A stretch of 64,000 nt of DNA from Streptomyces atriruber (GTDB lineage: Bacteria > Actinomycetota > Actinomycetes > Streptomycetales > Streptomycetaceae): NCBI RefSeq assembly GCF_001418325.1, contig NZ_LIPN01000060.1, positions 28,768 through 92,767 on the forward strand. The letters are read 5' to 3'. The position numbers were made by a program, and so were the translations under genes. Position 1 is the first letter of the stretch. Each line of letters starts with the position of its first letter. Positions 57,266-64,000 of the stretch are shown piece after piece. The notes below the pieces were generated by a model. It did not search any database and was not told where the DNA came from. It saw nothing but the letters and a program-made list of their open reading frames with translations.

Positions 57266-58627
57266 TCAGAGCGAGCTCGGCACCACGAACAACCCCCAGG
57301 TGACCAGGGGTCCGACCAGGCTGATGCCGAGTCCCCAGATCATGAGGCGGCGAAAGACGAAGTCGCGTTGGTCCGCCGGGGTGTTGGCGGTGACGAGTGC
57401 TCCGCTGGTGGAGAACGGTGAGGCGTCCACGACGGACGAGGAGATGGCCAGTGCCGTGATGAGTCCGACGGCTCCCACCTCGCCCGCGAGCAGGAAGGGT
57501 ACGGCGAGTGGGATCAGCGCGCCGAGCATTCCGGTCGTCGAGGCGAAGGCGGAGACCAGGGCGCCGATGAGGCAGATCAGGAGGGCGCCGACGAGCGGGG
57601 CCTGGATGGACGCGACCTGCTTGCCGAGATAGTCGATGGTGCCCATGCGCTCCATCTGGCTCACGTACGTGACGATGCCGCAGACAAGGAGGACCGTGGA
57701 CCACGCGCACCGGTCCACGGCACCGGTGACGGACTTCGGCGAGACCAGGGACAGGACGACGGTGATGGTGAGCGCCATTAGACCGACGTCGAGGTCGAAG
57801 AAGAGCGCTCCGGCGACCAGGCTGAGCAGGCCGAGCAGGGTGAGCGTGCGCGGGCCGTCGAGCCTGAGGGGCTCTTCCTGCGTCGTGGGTACGGCGGTCG
57901 TGGTCGTGGTCGTGGTCTCGGTGGCGAGGGTGTGACGCGGTGTCGCGCCCGCCTCGGCCAGTTGGGCACCGGGGCCGGGCGGCGCCATGGTGCCGGGGTC
58001 CTTGTGTGTCTCCGCACGTTGCCCGAGCAATTGTCGACCGTCGAAGGCGAAGAACACGATGACGCACAGCGCCACGTTGAACAGGAATGACGCGGTGAAC
58101 AGGAGGGTCGGGTTGCCCGGCAGGTCGTTCCGCTCGACCACGTTGTTCGTGATGCTGCCGAACACGCCGATCGGCGAGAAGCCGCCCGCGCTGGCCCCAT
58201 TGGCGATGAGCAGGCCCATGAGCACGGGGTTGATGCCGTACGCGGCGGCGAAGCCGAGGCCGATGGGGGCCACGATGCCGACCGCGGCCGGGGTGACCGC
58301 ACCGACCGCGGTGAGGACGGCGGTGACGAGGAACATCACCCAGGGGATGAGGGCGATCCTGCCCCGCACGGCCTTCACGGCTGCGTCGACGAGCCAGTCG
58401 ACCGTGCCGTTGTTCTTCGCTATGGCGAAGAGGAGCGTGACGCCCACCAGGACGACGAACAGGTCGCCGGGGAAGCCCGCGAAGAGGTCGTCCGTCGACT
58501 CGTCCGCCACGGTGGCTCCGACGATGAATGCGGCCACCAGGGCGAGGACGCCCAGGTGGACGGCGGAGAAGGTGGCGATGGCGAAGACGAGGACCAGGGC
58601 GATGATGGAGATGACTTGATCTGACAC
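57266..58627 (-). CDS. MatC/SLC13-type dicarboxylate or hydroxyacid carrier
   Basis: A 453-residue membrane protein with about 11-12 hydrophobic helices. The N-terminal part (VISIIALVLVFAIATFSAVH, LGVLALVAAFIVG) matches the MatC N-terminal domain of malonate/dicarboxylate carriers, and the paired motifs ITNNVVERND and VVDASPFSTSGALV resemble the substrate hairpins of the SLC13/CitT-type fold. A hydrophilic central loop of ~50 residues contains a Thr run (ATETTTTTTTAV). It starts at GTG 58627 after AAGGGA. Downstream of the IclR gene on the same strand and near the aminotransferase and dehydrogenase, it likely imports the acid this module uses. Confidence 0.87.
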   Translation of the reverse strand: MSDQVISIIALVLVFAIATFSAVHLGVLALVAAFIVGATVADESTDDLFAGFPGDLFVVLVGVTLLFAIAKNNGTVDWLVDAAVKAVRGRIALIPWVMFLVTAVLTAVGAVTPAAVGIVAPIGLGFAAAYGINPVLMGLLIANGASAGGFSPIGVFGSITNNVVERNDLPGNPTLLFTASFLFNVALCVIVFFAFDGRQLLGQRAETHKDPGTMAPPGPGAQLAEAGATPRHTLATETTTTTTTAVPTTQEEPLRLDGPRTLTLLGLLSLVAGALFFDLDVGLMALTITVVLSLVSPKSVTGAVDRCAWSTVLLVCGIVTYVSQMERMGTIDYLGKQVASIQAPLVGALLICLIGALVSAFASTTGMLGALIPLAVPFLLAGEVGAVGLITALAISSSVVDASPFSTSGALVTANTPADQRDFVFRRLMIWGLGISLVGPLVTWGLFVVPSSL

Positions 58628-58792
58628 GAGGGCTCCCTTGCCGTCGGCCGATGGTCATTCGCGGAGCGCCGTGGCACGTGACGAAGGGTGCGCGTGGCGC
58701 AGGGGAGTGCGCGGCGGCTGATGGCGCGCACGGACGTCCGCCCACGGGTCGAAGGGGCCCAGGGGGATGCACAGCTACGCATGGGGATGCCT

Positions 58793-58811
58793 CATTCCGT
58801 ATGTCGGAATG
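58793..58811. promoter_or_regulatory. Candidate IclR operator before the carrier gene
   Basis: CATTCCG (58793-58799) and CGGAATG (58805-58811) form a perfect 7-bp inverted repeat around TATGT, about 165 bases upstream of the carrier start. Its CCGTAT core is shared, on the opposite strand, with the box at 59741-59759, which suggests control by the same IclR protein. Confidence 0.5.
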
Positions 58812-58905
58812 GGGCTTTCGCAATGGGGAGTATTGGAGTGGGCTTCCCGGGGCGTCAAGAGGGCCGTCCGAACCGCCCGAACGCGTCGCGCGGTGCCGGA
58901 GGCCG

Positions 58906-59685
58906 CTAGGGCCCCGCCTCGGAACTGCCCGCTCCGCCCGACCGCGGGTGCCCCAGAGCCGCGCTGACCTGCCGTGCCGTCTCGCTCACCAGGGCGCCGT
59001 ACGCGACGCTCGCCTCCCGTGTCATCCGGCTCGTCGGCATGTTGACGCTGATGCTGGCGACCGGCGTGCCCGACTCGTCCCGCACGGCGGCCGCGACCGC
59101 GGACACGTCGTCCCGCCACTCGCCGCCGTTGGTGGCGTACCCCCGCTCCCTGATCCGCGCGAGCTCGGCGAGCAGCCGTTCCTTGTCGGTGATGGTCGAA
59201 CCCGTGAACCCCTCGAGGCCGGAGTCCAGGTGACGGGCTATCACTTCACGGGGGCTGGCCGCGAGGACCGCCTTGCCGTTCGCGGAGGCGTGGACGGGCA
59301 GTTGGGTGCCGAGGGCCAGGATGATCCGCACCGGCTTGGAGGTCTCCAGGCGCTCGATGAGCACCACCTTGTCGTCGTCCGGCACGGTCAGGTGAACCGT
59401 CTCGTCGATGCGCCGCCGCAACTCCTCCATGAGGGGCAGGGCGACGTCCCGCAGGCTCAACTCCCCGGTGGCGCGGCGCCCGACCTGCAGCGCTTTGGTC
59501 GTCACGACCCAGCGGGTGACCTCGCCGGCGGCCGGGCGGATCCAGCCCGCCTCGTGCAGGGTGCGCAGGGCGCGCTGCGCCGAACTCTTGGGCAGTGCAA
59601 GGCGTCTGGCCACGTCGGCGACGCCGATCGGCTGCCGTGCGGCGACCTCTTCCAGTACGCGAAGTGCGTTGAGAACGCTCTGCAT
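58906..59685 (-). CDS. IclR-family transcriptional regulator
   Basis: A 259-residue IclR regulator of standard length. The winged helix is VLNALRVLEEVAARQPIGVA and DVARRLALPKSSAQRALRTL; the effector domain contains LPVHASANGKAVLAASPREV, the segment RERGYATNGGEWRDDVSAVA, and SISVNMPTSRM. ATG 59685 is chosen, with GGTGGGGAG upstream. It is divergent from the aminotransferase and reads toward the carrier, so it can control both sides of the module. The effector may be glyoxylate or a related acid, by analogy with known IclR proteins. Confidence 0.93.
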   Translation of the reverse strand: MQSVLNALRVLEEVAARQPIGVADVARRLALPKSSAQRALRTLHEAGWIRPAAGEVTRWVVTTKALQVGRRATGELSLRDVALPLMEELRRRIDETVHLTVPDDDKVVLIERLETSKPVRIILALGTQLPVHASANGKAVLAASPREVIARHLDSGLEGFTGSTITDKERLLAELARIRERGYATNGGEWRDDVSAVAAAVRDESGTPVASISVNMPTSRMTREASVAYGALVSETARQVSAALGHPRSGGAGSSEAGP

Positions 59686-59720
59686 CCGTTGACTCCCCAC
59701 CAGGGCGGCCCTACGCTCCC

Positions 59721-59759
59721 CGTGCCACCTTACGACACACCGTGCCACAATACGGCACG
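59721..59759. promoter_or_regulatory. Tandem IclR-type boxes between regulator and aminotransferase
   Basis: Two similar 19-base boxes repeat with a 20-base period: CGTGCCACCTTACGACACA (59721-59739) and CGTGCCACAATACGGCACG (59741-59759). The second has perfect CGTGCC/GGCACG arms. They lie in the 96-base divergent region and are likely IclR sites overlapping both promoters. Confidence 0.6.
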
Positions 59760-59781
59760 CACATCAAGGGAGTTGGCCACT

Positions 59782-60948
59782 GTGACCTCTCGACCCGGGC
59801 GGCACTTCCTGCAGATCCCAGGTCCCACCAACGTCCCCGACCAGGTGCTCCGCGCCATGTCGGCGCCGACCATCGACCATCGCGGCCCCGAATTCGCCGC
59901 GCTCACCACGGAGTTGCTCGACTCGCTGCGGCCGGTCTTCGGCACCTCGGGCCCGGTCGTCGTCTTCCCCGGCTCAGGCACCGGCGCCTGGGAGGCGGCC
60001 CTGGTCAACACGCTCAGCACCGGGGACCGCGTGCTGCACGTGGAGACCGGCCACTTCGCCACGCTCTGGCAGCAGATGGCCGCCGCTCTCGGCCTCTACG
60101 TCGATTTCCTGCCCGGCGACTGGCGCCACGGCGCGTCCCCGGAAGCCGTCGCCGAACGCCTGGCGGCCGACACCGCTCGTACGATCAAGGCCGTCTGCGT
60201 GGTGCACAACGAGACGTCGACCGGTGTGACCAGCAGAGTGCCCGAGATCCGGCAGGCCATGGACGCGACCGGCCACCCGGCGCTGTTGCTCGTCGACACG
60301 ATCTCCTCGCTGGGCTCGATCGACTACCGGCACGACGAGTGGGGCGTGGACGTCACGGTCGCCGGGTCCCAGAAGGGCCTGATGCTCCCGCCGGGGCTCG
60401 GCTTCAACGCGGTGAGCGAGAAGGCCCTCGCCGCCTCCCGCACGGCACGGCTGCGCAAGTCCTACTGGGACTGGCAGCCGATCATCGAAGCGAACCGGCG
60501 CGGCTTCTTCCCGTACACCCCCGCCACCAACCTCCTCTACGGCCTCGCCGAAGCGCTGCGGATGCTCCGGGCGGAAGGACTCCCCGCGGTCTTCGCCCGG
60601 CACGACCGGCATGCGACCGCCACCCGGGCCGCCGTGCACGGCTGGGGACTTGAGGTCCTCTGTGCCGACGACCGCGAGTACTCGTCCTCGCTGACCGCCG
60701 TGCTCGTGCCCGAGGGACAGGATGCCGACAAGGTGCGCGAGATCATCCTCGAACGGTTCGACATGTCCCTGGGCGCGGGCCTCGGCAGACTCGCCGGACG
60801 GGTCTTCCGCATCGGCCACCTCGGCCATCTGAACGACCTGACGCTCGCGGGCACGCTCGCCGGGGTGCAGATGGGGCTGCAACTGGCGGGCGTACGCATC
60901 GACCCCGGCGGTCTGACCGCCGCCCTGGACGTCCTGCGCGCCGAGTGA
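59782..60948 (+). CDS. Class V aminotransferase (alanine/serine-glyoxylate type)
   Basis: A 388-residue PLP enzyme of the serine/alanine-glyoxylate aminotransferase group. It starts RHFLQIPGPTNVPDQVLRAM, a hallmark of the group; SGTGAWEAALVNTL and HNETSTGVTSRVPEIRQAM follow, with VDTISSLGSIDYRHDEWGVD carrying the aspartate that pairs with the PLP ring and VAGSQKGLMLPPG the Schiff-base lysine (near residue 198). The reaction converts glyoxylate plus an amino donor to glycine. GTG 59782, with AGGGAG about ten bases upstream, gives the family's normal N-terminus. The dehydrogenase gene starts 52 bases later, so the two form an operon under the IclR boxes. Confidence 0.92.
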   Translation: MTSRPGRHFLQIPGPTNVPDQVLRAMSAPTIDHRGPEFAALTTELLDSLRPVFGTSGPVVVFPGSGTGAWEAALVNTLSTGDRVLHVETGHFATLWQQMAAALGLYVDFLPGDWRHGASPEAVAERLAADTARTIKAVCVVHNETSTGVTSRVPEIRQAMDATGHPALLLVDTISSLGSIDYRHDEWGVDVTVAGSQKGLMLPPGLGFNAVSEKALAASRTARLRKSYWDWQPIIEANRRGFFPYTPATNLLYGLAEALRMLRAEGLPAVFARHDRHATATRAAVHGWGLEVLCADDREYSSSLTAVLVPEGQDADKVREIILERFDMSLGAGLGRLAGRVFRIGHLGHLNDLTLAGTLAGVQMGLQLAGVRIDPGGLTAALDVLRAE

Positions 60949-61000
60949 CGGCGGCCGCGCGCCCGCCGAGCTCCCCATCCAGCCGAGGAGGCCCCCGAAC

Positions 61001-64000
61001 ATGACCGTCACCGAGGGCGACAGCCCCACGCACGGCAGCCCCACGCACGAGAGCCGCGAGCACGACAGCGCCGAGTCCGACGATCGGGCCCGTGGGCTCC
61101 GGCGGGACCTGGTCCGGGATCTCGACGGAGAGGTCCAATTCGACGCCTACACACGGCATTTGTTCGCCAGGGACGCGAGCATGTACGCCATCACACCGAT
61201 GGGCGTGGCCTTCCCCCGGCACGCCGACGACGTCGCCGCGGCGGTCGCCGCCGCGGCGGCACACGGGGTGCCCGTCGTGCCGCGCGGAGCCGGGACCAGC
61301 CTGGCGGGCCAGACCGTCGGCCCCGGCCTCGTCCTCGATCTCTCCCGGCACATGAACCGCATCGTGGAGCTCGACCCGGCCAGCGGAACGGCCCTGGTCG
61401 AGACGGGCGTCGTACAGGACCAGCTCAATCGCGCCGCGGGCCCGTGGGGGCTGATGTTCGGCCCGGACACCTCGACCAGTAATCGCGCCACCATCGGCGG
61501 GATGATCGGCAACAACTCGGCAGGCAGCGGGTCGGTGCGTTACGGCATGACCATCGACCACGTACGCGAACTGGACGTCGTACTCGCGGACGCCAGCAGG
61601 GTGCCCCTCGGCCGGGTCGAGGAGGCCGAACGCGTCCACCGCGCCGAACAGCCGACCCTGGAGGGCGCCCTCTACCGGGAGCTGCCCGAGATCGTGCGGG
61701 CGAACGCCACGGCCATCGCCGAGGGATTCCCGGAGCACTGGCGCCGCGCCTGCGGCTACCGCCTCGACCGGCTGGCCCGCGAGGACACCCCCTTCGACCT
61801 CGCCAAGTTCGTCGTCGGCTCCGAGGGGACGCTCGCCGTCGCGACGAGCGCCCTCGTCGACCTGGTGCCCAAGCCCCGCCGCACGGTGATCGCCGTCGGC
61901 CACTTCACCTCGGTGGCGGGAGCCATCGCCGGTACGCAGGACGCGCTGGCCTGCGATCCGGCCGCCGTGGAGCTCATGGACCGAACGATCCTCGACCTGT
62001 CCCGGCGCAAGATCGAGTACGCGGCGCTCGGCGACATCCTGGAAGGGCGACCCGAAGCCCTCCTCTTCGTGTCCTTCACCGGCGACGAGGAGCGCGAACT
62101 CCTGGACCGGATGGGCCGCCTCACGAAGCTCTGGTCCCGGAACGGACACGGCTACCACACCCTCCAGGCGATCACCCCGGCCCAGCAGTCGTCCCTGCTG
62201 AAGGTCCGCAAGGCAGGGCTCGGGCTGCTCATGGCGGCCAGCGAGGGCACCCGGCGCCCGCTCGCCTTCGTCGAGGACACCGCGGTCGACCCGGCGCATC
62301 TCGCCGACTACACCCGCAGGTTCAAGGACGTCCTCGACCGGCACGACATGACGGCCGGGTTCTACGGCCACTGCTCGGTCGGCTGTCTGCACATCCGGCC
62401 CTACCTCGACCTCACCGACCCGGCCGACATCGGCCGGATGCGGTCCGTCGCGGAGGAGATCAAGGATCTGGTCGCCGAGTACGGAGGGGTGAACTCCAGC
62501 GAGCACGGTGACGGACTCGCCCGCAGCGAGTTCAACCGGGAGATCTTCGGGGAGCAGTTGTACGAGGCGATGCGCCAGGTCAAGCGGCTCTTCGACCCCG
62601 CAGGCATCCTCAACCCGGGCAAGATCGTGGACGCGGCGCCGATGACGGAGAACCTGCGGGACGCGGCCCTGCCGCCCGCCGAGCCCTTGCGCACCCGGCT
62701 GTCCTTCGAGGTCGTAGGAGTCGGTGGTGGCGATGGTGCTGGTGGCGGCATGCGCGCGGCGGCCGACCGGTGCATGAACATCGGCCTGTGCCGCAAGTCG
62801 GGCAGTGGCGCGATGTGCCCCTCGTACATGGCCACCCGCAAGGAGGAGGACTCCACCCGCGGACGGGCGGGAGCCCTGGTCAAGGCGCTCTCCGAGCCCG
62901 ACCCGAAGGCCGCGCTCGGGGACGAGCGGCTGCACGAGATCCTCGACCTCTGTCTGATGTGCAAGGCGTGCAAGAGCGAGTGCCCGCTCGGCGTCGACAT
63001 GGCCACCCTCAAGAGCGAGACCCTCTCGCACTACCACGACATCCACGGAGTGCCGCTGCGCACCCGCCTGTTCGGAGCGATCCGACTCCTCAACCGCCTG
63101 GGATCGGCGACGGCACCGCTGTCCAACCTCCCGGGCCGCATCGCACCGGTACGTCGGCTCATGGACCGACTGGTCGGCATCGCTCCCCAGCGACCGCTGC
63201 CGGTGTTCGTACGCCGCAACCTGCTGCGCTGGCACAAGCGTCGGCGCCGGACGTCCCCGCCGCACCCGGTCACCCAGGGCACGGTCACCTACCTCGCCGA
63301 CTCCTTCACCACGTTCACCGAGCCCGGCATCGGCCGTGCGGCCATCCAGCTCCTGGAACGGGCGGGCTGGCGGGTGCGCGTGGAGAGCGGCGGCTGCTGC
63401 GGCAGGTCCAGCCTCTCCAAGGGCTTGGTCGACGACGCGAAGAACAAGGCACGCCAACTCGCCCACACCTTGCGGCAGTCGACGGAGGCCGGCTCGCCGA
63501 TCGTGGGCTGCGAGCCCTCATGCCTGATGACACTGCGGGACGAACACCGGTCACTGCTGCCGGACGACACCGCCGTCAAGGACGTCGCCGGAAGGGTGCG
63601 CCAGGTCGAGGAACTCCTCGTGGAGGCCATCGACGAGGGGCGACTTCGACTGCGCGACGACTCGTGGCTGGCCGGGCGCAAACTGCTCTACCACGGTCAC
63701 TGCCACCAGAAGGCAGAGGTGGGCACGGCGGCAACCATCGCGCTGCTGAACCGCATCCCGGGCGTCACGGTGTCCGAACTGGACGCCGGATGCTGCGGGA
63801 TGGCGGGTTCCTTCGGCTTCGAGTCGGAGCACTACGAGGTGTCGATGACGGTCGGCGAGGACCGCCTGTTCCCCGCGATCGCGGCGGAGACGGCCGACAC
63901 GGTCGTGGTCGCCACGGGCGTCTCCTGCCGCCAGCAGATCTTCCACGGGACCGAGCGGAACGCCTGGCATCCGGTGGAGTTGGTGGGGGAGGCGGTGGAG
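61001..64000 (+). CDS. Fused FAD-linked / iron-sulfur 2-hydroxyacid dehydrogenase (partial)
   Basis: Open for 1000 codons to the window edge, without a stop. The N-terminal half is an FAD_binding_4 oxidase (RGAGTSLAGQT near residue 93, TSNRATIGGMIGNNSAGSGS, KFVVGSEGTLAVAT) with the FAD-oxidase C-terminal domain (GFYGHCSVGCLHIRPYLDL, NSSEHGDGLARSEFN, LFDPAGILNPGKI). The C-terminal half is GlcF-like: two 4Fe-4S motifs (CMNIGLCRK plus AMCPSY near 591, and CLMCKACKSECP near 651) and two CCG domains (SGGCCGRSS near 798, DAGCCGMAGSFG near 930). This GlcD-GlcF or Dld-type fusion oxidises D-lactate, glycolate or a similar acid and passes electrons to quinone. GAGGAGG precedes ATG 61001. The aminotransferase upstream favours glycolate, but the substrate is unproven. 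Confidence 0.92.
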   Translation, partial: MTVTEGDSPTHGSPTHESREHDSAESDDRARGLRRDLVRDLDGEVQFDAYTRHLFARDASMYAITPMGVAFPRHADDVAAAVAAAAAHGVPVVPRGAGTSLAGQTVGPGLVLDLSRHMNRIVELDPASGTALVETGVVQDQLNRAAGPWGLMFGPDTSTSNRATIGGMIGNNSAGSGSVRYGMTIDHVRELDVVLADASRVPLGRVEEAERVHRAEQPTLEGALYRELPEIVRANATAIAEGFPEHWRRACGYRLDRLAREDTPFDLAKFVVGSEGTLAVATSALVDLVPKPRRTVIAVGHFTSVAGAIAGTQDALACDPAAVELMDRTILDLSRRKIEYAALGDILEGRPEALLFVSFTGDEERELLDRMGRLTKLWSRNGHGYHTLQAITPAQQSSLLKVRKAGLGLLMAASEGTRRPLAFVEDTAVDPAHLADYTRRFKDVLDRHDMTAGFYGHCSVGCLHIRPYLDLTDPADIGRMRSVAEEIKDLVAEYGGVNSSEHGDGLARSEFNREIFGEQLYEAMRQVKRLFDPAGILNPGKIVDAAPMTENLRDAALPPAEPLRTRLSFEVVGVGGGDGAGGGMRAAADRCMNIGLCRKSGSGAMCPSYMATRKEEDSTRGRAGALVKALSEPDPKAALGDERLHEILDLCLMCKACKSECPLGVDMATLKSETLSHYHDIHGVPLRTRLFGAIRLLNRLGSATAPLSNLPGRIAPVRRLMDRLVGIAPQRPLPVFVRRNLLRWHKRRRRTSPPHPVTQGTVTYLADSFTTFTEPGIGRAAIQLLERAGWRVRVESGGCCGRSSLSKGLVDDAKNKARQLAHTLRQSTEAGSPIVGCEPSCLMTLRDEHRSLLPDDTAVKDVAGRVRQVEELLVEAIDEGRLRLRDDSWLAGRKLLYHGHCHQKAEVGTAATIALLNRIPGVTVSELDAGCCGMAGSFGFESEHYEVSMTVGEDRLFPAIAAETADTVVVATGVSCRQQIFHGTERNAWHPVELVGEAVE

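Noticed and set aside
1..64000. CRISPR arrays, tRNA or rRNA genes, insertion sequences, attachment sites, origin of replication
   Set aside because: I looked for regular spaced repeats, cloverleaf-like segments, transposase motifs and DnaA-box clusters and saw none that could be supported.

Overview
The window is high-GC actinobacterial DNA and most resembles a Streptomyces chromosome. Reasons: strong G/C at third codon positions, GTG starts, GGAGG-type ribosome sites, long perfect hairpins without a U-tract, and an FxSxx-COOH (Fxs) radical-SAM/TIR locus of the kind described in streptomycetes. I saw no tRNA, rRNA, CRISPR array, integrase or insertion sequence. All functions are read from sequence and family memory; no database search was run.

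Layout. 1-1376: end of a methylcitrate-cycle operon (partial prpB, then prpC), closed by a hairpin. 1390-4975: a secreted tripeptidyl-aminopeptidase-like hydrolase, divergent from a NarL-type two-component pair. 4994-23918: a 19 kb minus-strand operon of seven genes joined by 4-8 base overlaps or a 1 base gap: an M64 metallopeptidase, a 1590-residue DUF6603-like protein with a kelch tail, a 29-residue micro-ORF, a separate kelch protein, and unrecognised proteins of 1068, 1753 and 604 residues. It is the best candidate here for an undescribed system. 24155-25913: a LysR regulator, a small A/B-barrel protein and a small membrane protein.

25922-37601: an Fxs locus. A minus-strand operon (double TIR protein, STAND-TIR protein, HIT protein) faces a plus-strand operon of fxsA (peptide ending W-E-S-A-V instead of F-x-S-x-x), fxsB (radical SAM/SPASM), fxsC (TIR-like), fxsT (MinD-TIR-NB-ARC-TPR), a MinD-like protein without its P-loop lysines, and an internally duplicated protein. 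TIR-type domains recur in four neighbouring genes, which suggests a signalling or defence role around a modified peptide.

37735-57163: accessory metabolism and regulator/target pairs: a cation/proton antiporter, an HTH/DUF2975 pair with a striking operator, a LysR/NmrA-like pair, a secreted amidase, an acyl-CoA ligase-like enzyme, an HxlR/quinone oxidoreductase pair, two GNAT acetyltransferases, a TetR/MFS pair, a membrane STAND-TPR protein, a TetR/PobA-like hydroxylase pair and a small secreted protein ending at a perfect hairpin.

57266-64000: a 2-hydroxyacid module: a MatC/SLC13-type carrier, an IclR regulator with candidate operators, a class V (glyoxylate-type) aminotransferase, and a fused FAD/iron-sulfur dehydrogenase that runs off the end. 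Together they could import glycolate or a similar acid, oxidise it to glyoxylate and transaminate that to glycine.
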